From assembly GCA_024279035.1 (NCBI GenBank), contig JAJRSA010000001.1:32894-96893 (forward strand): a stretch of 64,000 nt of DNA, written 5' to 3'. The notes beneath the pieces are model-generated. The model ran no database searches, was not told the DNA's origin, and saw only the letters and a program-made list of their open reading frames with translations. This document shows positions 9,066 through 16,944 of this stretch, in pieces. Position 1 is the first letter of the stretch. The number at the start of each line of letters is the position of its first letter. Position numbers and translations under genes: made by a program. The stretch is from Alphaproteobacteria bacterium. Its GTDB lineage: Bacteria > Pseudomonadota > Alphaproteobacteria > Micavibrionales > Micavibrionaceae.

Positions 9066-9791
9066 TCACTTGCGTCCAATTACCGACAAAAAAGCGCGCT
9101 CCAAAGACCCCTCATTCATTTTCTTTTTTAATTCATGAGGTGACCCCAGATATTTAATGTGTCCAGAATCAATAACCGCTATTCTATCACAAAGCTCATC
9201 AAGATCAGATAAAATATGGCTACTTAAAAAAATTGTTTGTCTTTCTTCCTTACAAGATTGCAAAATTCTTTTTACCTTTACTCTTGCAAGAGGATCAAGA
9301 CCACTCATTGGTTCATCCAAAACAAGGAGAGGAGCCCCTGTTAGAATTGTAGCCATCAACCCCAACTTTTGCCCCATTCCCTTTGAATATGTTTGAACAC
9401 GTTGTGATAAACAATCCTTATCAAGGGCAAGAGAGTCTGCCATAGAGTGTAGCGCTTCAGATTTCACATCACGCCCATACAACGAGGCTGAAAACTGGAT
9501 AAACTCCTCTCCTTTCATAAACCATGAAGGCATAAACTTCTCAGGCAAATAGGCTACCTTTTTTTTTATATTCTGCTTTCCAGACGGAGACTCAAAAACA
9601 TTAATTTGCCCCAACAAAGGCTCTCGAAGACCTAAAATTGTTTTAATTAATGTTGTTTTTCCTTCTCCATTCAATCCTATAAATCCAAAAATTTCATTAG
9701 GCCGAAGAGAAAAAGAGATCTCATTCGCCACAGCCTGCCCATTATAACCAACAGACACATCTTTAAGAGAAAGCGGGCATATTATTGTCAT
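9066..9791 (-). CDS. ABC transporter ATP-binding protein inside the pilus operon
   Basis: This 241-residue nucleotide-binding subunit has Walker A GLNGEGKTT, a signature in the variant form YSKGMGQ, Walker B LLVLDEPMSGLDP and the switch histidine in SSHILSDLDELC. The sequence belongs to the CcmA/DrrA-like group that pairs with ABC-2 permeases. The obvious partner is the permease at 1852-2613, seven genes downstream in the same orientation. An ABC transporter within a type IV pilus operon recalls PilH of Myxococcus xanthus. Here it separates the PilP/MshK-like and TPR genes, where MSHA operons normally have no ABC gene. Confidence 0.85.
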   Translation of the reverse strand: MTIICPLSLKDVSVGYNGQAVANEISFSLRPNEIFGFIGLNGEGKTTLIKTILGLREPLLGQINVFESPSGKQNIKKKVAYLPEKFMPSWFMKGEEFIQFSASLYGRDVKSEALHSMADSLALDKDCLSQRVQTYSKGMGQKLGLMATILTGAPLLVLDEPMSGLDPLARVKVKRILQSCKEERQTIFLSSHILSDLDELCDRIAVIDSGHIKYLGSPHELKKKMNEGSLERAFLSVIGRK

Positions 9792-9836
9792 CTAAAAACC
9801 TTAATTAACATTAGAGCCCATATCATCACCCAGTCA

Positions 9837-10421
9837 TCACCCAGGAAGAAACATTTTTGCATCTAGATTAAACCTCTGATTTGGCCTTAACCTGATTGGG
9901 TAAATACGATTAGTCTGCCTATCAAACCACTTAATATCTATATAGTCTTTAAAAACAGACAGATCTATAATCTCAGACGCCAAAGCATCTGGTGTAATAC
10001 GCTGACTATTGATCCAAATAACCCACTCTTTTTCTCCCACATAAAGAATCCCACCAAGAGAGACATTTCGTACAATCGCAATAGCCCCCTCCTCTCCTTC
10101 ATCCAACTCAGCTGTTGTCGGTAAACGAGTTAAAAAACTTAACTTAGCCGCCTGCAACAGACCATGCTCTCCTGGTAAAAATAAAAGCGATGGAATACTT
10201 GGCCTTAGAACTATATCCTTCTGATAAGAAGCAAGCATTTCACTGCGTACAGATGCTACGATTTCTTCCTCTTTGGAAATAGGGCGCGTACTCGCCCCCT
10301 CCCTTCCTATAATCAATTTAGAATCTTGAGAGAACCCTTTTTTTTCGGCAAAGAAAAGAAAGGAGGAAAAGACACATAAAAATAGTATCACTGTATTGCA
10401 TCTCATATTAGTAGACATCAT
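9837..10421 (-). CDS. PilP/MshK-like periplasmic pilus assembly protein
   Basis: This is a 194-residue exported protein with an N-terminal signal segment (about residues 9-26). The C-terminal third contains SLGGILYVGEKEWVIWINSQRI, matching the small beta domain found in MshK/GspC/PilP-type proteins that contact the secretin. It overlaps the PilO-like gene by 4 bases, indicating translational coupling. Position and domain suggest it links the inner-membrane PilN/PilO subcomplex to the MshL ring. Sequence similarity is short, so the family name is moderate confidence. Confidence 0.65.
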   Translation of the reverse strand: MMSTNMRCNTVILFLCVFSSFLFFAEKKGFSQDSKLIIGREGASTRPISKEEEIVASVRSEMLASYQKDIVLRPSIPSLLFLPGEHGLLQAAKLSFLTRLPTTAELDEGEEGAIAIVRNVSLGGILYVGEKEWVIWINSQRITPDALASEIIDLSVFKDYIDIKWFDRQTNRIYPIRLRPNQRFNLDAKMFLPG

Positions 10422-11047
10422 TCAATATCCTTTTTACTCGGCATCGTAATCCAATTCATTTCCACCTCTGCTTTAACCAACACCTCTGGCTGACCATTAC
10501 CGATCTGGCGCAACAAAGGAGCATTTAAGTTTTTAGAGCGTCTAATATTTATTTTTTCAAATTGAACAAGCCCTAAAAAACGTGTCTGCATCATCTTCAA
10601 GAAATAGAAGACATCTAAATCGTCTTGAGCTTCAATTTTCAAAAAATAGGGACTCTTTATAAGAACATGTCCCGCTTCCGCTACCGGAAGGCTTTCAATG
10701 ATCTCTCCTGATTTAGGCTCAATATGAACCTTAAGAATCTCTGCTTTCTTACTAAATTCTCCAATTTTTTCTTTTGCCCTCAGTCTGTTCTGCACCTCAA
10801 AAAAACCAGATAATTCAAGAGCTGAAAACTCTTTTAAACGCCCTTCTAACAGAGAAAAATCATCTCTAAGCTGTAGAACTTCAGCATATTTTGACTGAAC
10901 ACTTTCTTTTACAACTCTAAGAGCTTGCTCGCTCTCCTTCTGCTGTGGCAGCATATAGAAATACAGAGATAAAAAGAAAAGAACATTCAACAAAAAAAGG
11001 CATGCGATAAAAAAGACACGAGAGAGCCCTATATTTTTAAAAATCAT
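10418..11047 (-). CDS. PilO/MshJ-like inner-membrane alignment protein
   Basis: The 209-residue protein has one N-terminal membrane helix (residues ~9-31). A coiled coil with many Glu/Lys/Gln follows (about 35-75), then a ferredoxin-like periplasmic domain. This is the layout of PilO/MshJ/GspM. It overlaps both neighbours by 4 bases (ATGA type), as expected for stoichiometric partners of the alignment subcomplex. It probably forms a heterodimer with the PilN-like domain of the upstream product. Confidence 0.75.
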   Translation of the reverse strand: MIFKNIGLSRVFFIACLFLLNVLFFLSLYFYMLPQQKESEQALRVVKESVQSKYAEVLQLRDDFSLLEGRLKEFSALELSGFFEVQNRLRAKEKIGEFSKKAEILKVHIEPKSGEIIESLPVAEAGHVLIKSPYFLKIEAQDDLDVFYFLKMMQTRFLGLVQFEKINIRRSKNLNAPLLRQIGNGQPEVLVKAEVEMNWITMPSKKDIE

Positions 11048-12648
11048 ATTTGACCACCATATTTCACTATAATTTCAGCCTCCAAAACATCAGAGGTTTT
11101 TTCTTGAGCCAAAATCCCAACTTCACTCTTCAAATCCCCTTTATAAGAGACATCTTTTAAAATTTTTGTAACAGTTATCTTTGCACCCTTAAGCTCCTTT
11201 CGCAATCTATCACTAAAAGCAATAACAGCGTTATTCCCCTTTTCAATATCAACAGTTCCTGGAAAGCTGAATTTTAACACTGTTTCACTCGGAACAATAC
11301 CAGATTCAACCTCTAGAGATGAGGAAAACTGATCAACACTACGCTCTTGTCTTTCAATACTAATACTATCCAATTTTATAATGCCCCGCATAGCACGCCC
11401 AACAGACTCCACTATTTCCAGAGGATCAAGCAACTCTTTTTCTAATTCGCTCTGCACTCCGAAGCTTGCTTGCATTAGCTTAACATCGATGCCCAAAGCC
11501 TCCTTACGTTCAACCTCCTTATTATAGACAGCATGAACCTCCCGTTTCTGTCTTTTCACAAGGTTTATATTTTTTTGATAGTGGTTAAGAGAGATAAACG
11601 ACTCTGTAAATAAATAAACACTCCCTGCAAGAACAAGCACTAACATCATTGCCATAGCAGTCGCCATAGAGCGATACTTAATAATCGAATTAAGAACAGC
11701 AGATTTCATTGGGGCTGATAATCTTGCCTTTTTCGCCACCCATCCAACATGCAAAACATTTGCGACATGTTCTAGCTCATTTTTCACAGGAGACAACCCA
11801 AGCATTTTCGACGCTTGAGCAACAGAAACAACATTTATGCTTACATCAAGATCTATAATATCTTCAAATATGGGAAGAGCCTTATTATTAGCAATGACCA
11901 CCACACTCAAAGGGTCTTCACTCCTGTATCCGAAGCGTGATAAATACTCCATAGTAGAATTAAGCTCTCTTTTTACTTCGTTGCACCAAAGAGAAATATC
12001 CGCATCCGTCTCCACTATTGGTGATATCCTTGTCAACGCCAACGACCCATTTTTAACAACAATCTGACGCAATCCTCCACTTACATTTTGTCCTAAAAAA
12101 ATATACCATCCAGAATCTTTCTTCTTGTTTTTCTTGCTTTTTTTTCTTAAAAACGCTTCTACAAGAGCGGTCACAAGACCTTCCGATTCCATAGGCAACA
12201 AAGAAACGCCTTGAAAACCAACTCCAGAGTCTCTAATTGCATTTATAACAACACGCATATTATTATTATCAGGACATGCATAAAACAAATAATGACCCAT
12301 AGATCGGCCACCACCCTTACTAAGGTTTTCCTCATCCTCAAGTCTTTTGAAAGCTCTTATTTGAAACTCTGGGAAAGCCATTCTTAAACGTCTCTTGACC
12401 ACACTTGCCATATCCAGAATGCCGACATTAGGAACTTTTTCCTTTCTGTAATGTTGATCAACCGTATCATTTAAAACAATTATAGAAGAAAAATTGCCCT
12501 TTAAGAATAAGGTTAATTTCTCTAAAATATCAGCATGTTCCCAATCGAACATTTCCTTTAGGAGCACCGATCTACCAGATACCTCGTAAATGCACAAAAC
12601 ATCATCCGTTAAATAAAGGACACCTTTTTGCGAAGAAATAGAAAACAT
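11044..12648 (-). CDS. Fused PilM/PilN-like (MshI/GspL-like) pilus alignment protein
   Basis: Residues ~1-300 form a cytoplasmic domain like PilM/GspL, with an actin-like fold expected but ATP motifs degenerate. A single membrane helix follows (MAMMLVLVLAGSVYLF, around 335-350), then a coiled-coil and periplasmic PilN-type domain to residue 534. The fusion combines in one chain what is split into PilM and PilN in Pseudomonas. It overlaps the PilO-like gene. Its role is to connect the cytoplasmic ATPase ring to the periplasmic alignment complex. Confidence 0.7.
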   Translation of the reverse strand: MFSISSQKGVLYLTDDVLCIYEVSGRSVLLKEMFDWEHADILEKLTLFLKGNFSSIIVLNDTVDQHYRKEKVPNVGILDMASVVKRRLRMAFPEFQIRAFKRLEDEENLSKGGGRSMGHYLFYACPDNNNMRVVINAIRDSGVGFQGVSLLPMESEGLVTALVEAFLRKKSKKNKKKDSGWYIFLGQNVSGGLRQIVVKNGSLALTRISPIVETDADISLWCNEVKRELNSTMEYLSRFGYRSEDPLSVVVIANNKALPIFEDIIDLDVSINVVSVAQASKMLGLSPVKNELEHVANVLHVGWVAKKARLSAPMKSAVLNSIIKYRSMATAMAMMLVLVLAGSVYLFTESFISLNHYQKNINLVKRQKREVHAVYNKEVERKEALGIDVKLMQASFGVQSELEKELLDPLEIVESVGRAMRGIIKLDSISIERQERSVDQFSSSLEVESGIVPSETVLKFSFPGTVDIEKGNNAVIAFSDRLRKELKGAKITVTKILKDVSYKGDLKSEVGILAQEKTSDVLEAEIIVKYGGQI

Positions 12649-12697
12649 AAATAACTTTCTTGTGAAATAAAAACTCTTGATTGTAACTCTTTTTAAA

Positions 12698-13906
12698 CTA
12701 AAAATCTATATTTTCGAAACTCGAATAAATAGGCCCGAAGACAGCCACAGCAATCCACATAATTAACCCTCCCATAATGCCTGTCAAGGCAGGCTCTATC
12801 ATCGTCACCAACCCGTCGACAGCCTCATCTACATCTTTTGTATAAAACTCAGATACCTGTTCCAATACAGGCGTTAAATTCCCTGACTCTTCTCCAATTT
12901 TAATCATACGAACGACCATACTAGGGAATTCTCCAGAAGCATTAAAAGATTCTGACAAGGGGCTTCCTGTCTTCACTTTCTCTTCAACAAGATCTAGGGC
13001 CTCTATCAATGCTTTATTCGTTACAGTCTGGCGTGCAGACTTTAAACATCCCAAAATATCAATACCACTAGAAAACAGCGCCCCAAAAGTTTGGGCGTAT
13101 CGTGCAATACTTATTTTTCGAATGAGCGGTCCCGCTATAGGCATATTCAAAAACAAAGAATCCATCTGATAGCTAAAATCATCGGAACTCTTCTTTAATA
13201 TTTTATAGACAATAAAAAGAAGAATAGGGACAAGAAGGACAGCCCACCAATACGCTTGAAAAAACTCTGATGTTGCAATCAATGCAACTGTATAAAACGG
13301 TACTTCCATATCTATATTCTTAATGAAGCCTACGATTTGAGGCACAACAAACCCCATCATTACAACAACCGTTAACAAAACAACAACCAACAAAATCATC
13401 GGATAACGCGTTGCCTTTCGAACTTTTGTTTGCAAGGCATCAAGCCATTTTAAATATTTTATCAATTGTAAAAATGAAAAACTCAAATCCCCAGTATCCT
13501 CCCCTGCCTTAACTAAGGAAATAAAAATATTTGAAAAGATTTTTGGATGTTGCTCCATTGATTCTGACAAAGACCCACCCTCAGAGACAGACCTATAAAT
13601 CTCCGAAAGAATATCTCTTAGCTTATTATTATCTGTCGTATCCCGAATATCCGCCAAAGAATCTAATAGGGGAACACCTGCACTTTGTAATTGCTCTAAA
13701 TGCATAAAAAGCTGAATAAGCTCCCTTACTTTAACTCCACGACTTCCAAATATAGATGACCCTTTTTCTTTCACTTCAGAGCATTGAATTAATTCCAAGC
13801 CCACCGTTTGTAATTGTTGGTGCAAATTGGCTTCATTCATAGCAGAAACCATTCCTTTAATTTGGCGCCCCTTAGCATTAACCGCACGGTATTTATATTT
13901 ATTCAT
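12698..13906 (-). CDS. mshG: MshG/PilC-like inner-membrane platform protein
   Basis: This 402-residue protein has two T2SF (GspF) domains. The first is around residues 65-190 (LFMHLEQLQSAGVPLLDSL) and the second around 270-390 (YAQTFGALFSSGIDILGCL). Three membrane segments lie at about 170-190, 215-235 and 375-395. The first residues KYRAVNAKGRQIKG match the PilC/MshG start. It is the rotor that receives force from the assembly ATPase encoded just upstream (24 bp gap). Confidence 0.9.
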   Translation of the reverse strand: MNKYKYRAVNAKGRQIKGMVSAMNEANLHQQLQTVGLELIQCSEVKEKGSSIFGSRGVKVRELIQLFMHLEQLQSAGVPLLDSLADIRDTTDNNKLRDILSEIYRSVSEGGSLSESMEQHPKIFSNIFISLVKAGEDTGDLSFSFLQLIKYLKWLDALQTKVRKATRYPMILLVVVLLTVVVMMGFVVPQIVGFIKNIDMEVPFYTVALIATSEFFQAYWWAVLLVPILLFIVYKILKKSSDDFSYQMDSLFLNMPIAGPLIRKISIARYAQTFGALFSSGIDILGCLKSARQTVTNKALIEALDLVEEKVKTGSPLSESFNASGEFPSMVVRMIKIGEESGNLTPVLEQVSEFYTKDVDEAVDGLVTMIEPALTGIMGGLIMWIAVAVFGPIYSSFENIDF

Positions 13907-13930
13907 CTTATCCTCCTTAAATAAAAAAAG

Positions 13931-15922
13931 CTATAAACTCACAACCTTAGAAATTGCTTCTATACTACTTACGCCATCAAGAATCTTAAGGCGACCATCA
14001 TCCGCCATATTTTCAAATCCATTTTCCCTTGCTTTACTTTTCAGATCCGCCTTAGAACCTCCACTTGCAATAATATCATTTAAATCTTCATCAAACATTA
14101 AAATCTCAACAACAGCCACACGTCCCTTGTACCCCTGCCCTCCACAAACAGAGCATTCTTCCGTACTGGCCTTAAAGATTTTAACCTCTTCACTCGGCTG
14201 AACACGCAGGAGTGCGCGCTCTTCTGCACTGGGCATATACTCAACCTTACAGTCTCCACAAAGCCTGCGTGCCAACCTTTGAGCAAAAATGGAAACAATA
14301 GCCCCTGCAAGCATTCCCGGCTTTAGGCCTAAATCCAACATTCTTGGAATAGCACCAAAAGAATCATTTGTATGAAGCGTCGTATAAACCTGATGACCAG
14401 TCATCGCCGCCTTCAATGCCATCTCTGCTGTTGTTTTATCACGAACCTCTCCAATAAAAATAATGTCTGGATCTTGACGCAAAAGGGCTTTAATACCATC
14501 CCCAAACCCCAAAACTCCTTCCCGTACATTCGTTTGTCGTATCATGGGCAGAGAATACTCTACAGGATCTTCCAGAGTTTGAATATTCACTGCAACGTCA
14601 TTAATAGAATTCAGCATAGAGTAAAGAGACGTACTTTTTCCGCTCCCTGTTGGCCCTGTGACAATAATAATACCCTCTGGTTTTTTTTGAGAAATCCGAA
14701 TGAGCTCCAAGTTATTTGGACTAAACCCCAATCCATCCAAAGGCATAATGCTTGCTGCCTTATCCAAGACCCGCAAAACAATGTTTTCCCCATGCACCGT
14801 TGGCAAGGAAGACACCCTGAAATCTGCTTCACGCCCACCAATATTTAAGTTAAATCGTCCATCTTGAGGGGCTAATTTGTCCGCAATATTCATTGTGGAC
14901 ATGATTTTTATACGCTGTGAAATACCATTCCAATGCTTTTTGTGCAAAATTTGAGCCGTAAACAACACGCCATCTAAACGATAACGCAAACGAATAAAGT
15001 TTTCCTCTGGTTCAAAGTGTAAGTCAGAAATTCCTGTCTTTACGGCCTCAAAAAGAAGCGCATTGACCAACCGTACAATCGGATGTGTGTATATTTCATC
15101 TGCCTTTAGATTTGACAAATCAGAATCTTCAACATCCTCCAGCTCTTTGATAATATCATCAATATTGCTCGCATATCCATAGGCGGCATCAATTGCCTCG
15201 GAAACAATTGTAGGCGTTGCAACAAGAGATTTGATTGAAACCCCTCTCGGGATTTTTCTTCTCAAAGCATCAAGGTTAAGAACATCATAAGGATCAACCA
15301 ACGCAATAGAGAGTTCATTTTCCGACAAAGACACGGGCAACATTTTCAACTGGAGCGCATCAGCTTTTGAAAGAAGTTCCAATGCCTCCCCATCAAAAAT
15401 AGTTGTTTTAGGGTCAAAAACTTCAAAGCCAGCCGTTTGAGCCAAAACAATTGTCAACGTCTCTTCATCAACAAAGGCCAACTCGACAAGAGCTTCCCCC
15501 AACATCTTTCCTGATATTTCTTGCTCTTGTAGAGCAACGTTCAATTGGTCAGGTGTAATCACGCCCATCTCAACCAAACGATCCCCTATACGAATTCGCC
15601 CCCCAACACCCTTTCCAGAATATTGTTTCTTCTGGATGTCCTTACTTTGAACAGCCACATCTCTGGATAATGATTCTTCTGCTGCTTGCGCTGGATCGCC
15701 CACAAAATCGTAAATATCACTATTTTCATGAGGGATAGGGACAACTGAAGGAGACTCCATGGGAGCCTCCAAAGAATCAGATGGAACAGAATCAAACACA
15801 AGGTCTTCTCGGGGAGAAGAAGGCTCTTTATCATTCTCTCCTAATGTCATATCAACAAAATTAAACTCGGAGGGGTTGTCTTCTTCATGATGAGGCTTTC
15901 CACTATCTTTTAAATCACTCAC
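13931..15922 (-). CDS. mshE: MshE/PilB-like pilus assembly ATPase with MshEN domain
   Basis: This 663-residue GspE-family ATPase powers pilus extension. After an acidic ~100-residue leader comes a MshEN/T2SSE-N domain with RIGDRLVEMGVITPDQL and GKMLGEALVEL, the paired pattern that binds cyclic di-GMP in MshE. The catalytic half has Walker A GPTGSGKST, the IFIGEVRD Asp box, HQVYTTLHTND and a tetracysteine zinc site (CGDC...CSVCGGQGYKGR). It is the first gene of the leftward operon and starts with GTG at 15922. Cyclic di-GMP control of pilus extension is expected but inferred. Confidence 0.9.
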   Translation of the reverse strand: MSDLKDSGKPHHEEDNPSEFNFVDMTLGENDKEPSSPREDLVFDSVPSDSLEAPMESPSVVPIPHENSDIYDFVGDPAQAAEESLSRDVAVQSKDIQKKQYSGKGVGGRIRIGDRLVEMGVITPDQLNVALQEQEISGKMLGEALVELAFVDEETLTIVLAQTAGFEVFDPKTTIFDGEALELLSKADALQLKMLPVSLSENELSIALVDPYDVLNLDALRRKIPRGVSIKSLVATPTIVSEAIDAAYGYASNIDDIIKELEDVEDSDLSNLKADEIYTHPIVRLVNALLFEAVKTGISDLHFEPEENFIRLRYRLDGVLFTAQILHKKHWNGISQRIKIMSTMNIADKLAPQDGRFNLNIGGREADFRVSSLPTVHGENIVLRVLDKAASIMPLDGLGFSPNNLELIRISQKKPEGIIIVTGPTGSGKSTSLYSMLNSINDVAVNIQTLEDPVEYSLPMIRQTNVREGVLGFGDGIKALLRQDPDIIFIGEVRDKTTAEMALKAAMTGHQVYTTLHTNDSFGAIPRMLDLGLKPGMLAGAIVSIFAQRLARRLCGDCKVEYMPSAEERALLRVQPSEEVKIFKASTEECSVCGGQGYKGRVAVVEILMFDEDLNDIIASGGSKADLKSKARENGFENMADDGRLKILDGVSSIEAISKVVSL

Positions 15923-16243
15923 AAACCCAAACCCTTAAAAATACAGAACATATAGAACACACGGATCGGCACAGCTTAACAAAAAACTTGCACGAAAAGA
16001 AACACTGGGGAACAGAGTAACACTAAAATCTAGATTACCCAATAGGACAATAGGTAAAGATACAGAGAAAAATACTTTACAGACTAGGAACAGCCCCTGC
16101 ATTATAAAGAAGAGAGACTTCCAGATCATTCATGCCATTAATAGACCCACCTCTCAATTGGAAAATAACCGAGAGAGTGACGATAGGTCTGAACATGCCC
16201 TAGGGATAACCCAAATAAAATTCTAGACTTCCTTAGACAACTT
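15923..16243. other. Intergenic region upstream of the pilus operon
   Basis: About 320 bases lie between the first pilus gene and the IS5-family relic. No supported gene is present; short frames here have no recognisable features. It must contain the leftward promoter of the pilus operon. A TATAAT-like hexamer reads leftward near 16105-16112, but no good -35 is correctly spaced, so I do not call a promoter. Confidence 0.5.
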
Positions 16244-16255
16244 TTGGAGGTGCAA

Positions 16256-16620
16256 ATGTCTTATATTTATCCTAGCGATATAAATCGCATTCAATTTGAA
16301 AAAATACGCTCTATTTTAGAGGGTCGGAAAGCGAAAACGAGCTTTCTTATTATCGATACGCAGAGTGTCAAAAACTCAGATACGGCAGAACAGACAGGGG
16401 CAGCCTATCTTCGCGGAAGCGGGGAACGGTGGCAAACAAGCGTCATATCTCTGTTGATACAAATGGTTTACCGCATGCAATTTTTGTGACAACAGTCAAT
16501 ATTAAGTCAATATTACGGCTCAACAAAATTCTTGAAAAGTTGAGACTCGCGTTACTTTTTGTGTTGGGTCAAAGCCCTACACGGAAAGATACCTCAAAAA
16601 TAATTTTTTTCTTGCAATAG
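16256..16620 (+). pseudogene. IS5-family transposase relic, internally deleted and frameshifted
   Basis: The reading frame opens with MSYIYPSDINRIQFEKIR, typical of IS5-family transposases, behind a good GGAGG site. After about 28 residues it jumps to the catalytic region (LIIDTQSVKNSDTAEQTG), so roughly 100 codons are missing. A frameshift near 16425 then moves the rest (KRHISVDTNGLPHAIFVTT) into another frame, and the 3' part decays. The transposase start at 63922 encodes a closely related protein (MSHTYPSDITRNQFENIR), so the family may still be active in the genome. Confidence 0.85.
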
Positions 16621-16655
16621 GGAGGAATGTTGTTTAGGTATGCCTCATTCAATAT

Positions 16656-16732
16656 GCGCCCGTAGCTCAGCTGGATAGAGTGCCTGATTACGGATCAGGA
16701 AGTCAGGGGTTCGAATCCTCTCGGGCGCACCA
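16656..16732 (+). tRNA. tRNA-Arg (anticodon ACG)
   Basis: This is a complete cloverleaf. The acceptor GCGCCCG pairs with CGGGCGC. The D arm is GCTC..GAGT, and the anticodon stem CCTGA/TCAGG encloses loop TTACGGA with anticodon ACG. The T arm has GTTCGAATC. The CCA end is encoded (16730-16732). It is the only tRNA I see in the window. Its 3' end abuts a serine recombinase remnant on the opposite strand, and an IS relic lies just upstream. Confidence 0.97.
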
Positions 16733-16942
16733 TTCTTCTTCACTCGTACATTCGAGGAATAGGAGGAATAGGTCGTATGCGTTGGACATAAGGTGGAGCA
16801 ACGATATTAGAGTATTTTTAAAGTTATCATCACCCTCTCGGTTATTTGCCAATTGAGTATCTATTTCACGCTGTCTTTGCCGAAGTGCTAGTTTCTTTCG
16901 CTCAAAATCGGTGCGGTCGATTCCTTGATCTGAAAACCCCAC
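16733..16942 (-). pseudogene. C-terminal remnant of a large serine recombinase
   Basis: The translated fragment contains FERKKLALRQRQREIDTQL followed by GDDNFKNTLISLLHLMSNAY. This resembles the C-terminal coiled-coil region of large serine site-specific recombinases. The catalytic and zinc domains are absent; only about 60 recognisable codons remain, and the frame runs into the antisense of the tRNA-Arg gene. It lies 2 bases from the end of asmA. I read it as debris of an integrated element that once sat next to this tRNA. Assignment is by recalled family pattern. Confidence 0.6.
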
Positions 16943-16944
16943 TA

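Noticed and set aside
15935..16129. Small leftward frame upstream of the pilus operon as a pilin gene
   Set aside because: It has no class III signal peptide or GF processing site and no ribosome site; it reads as non-coding DNA.
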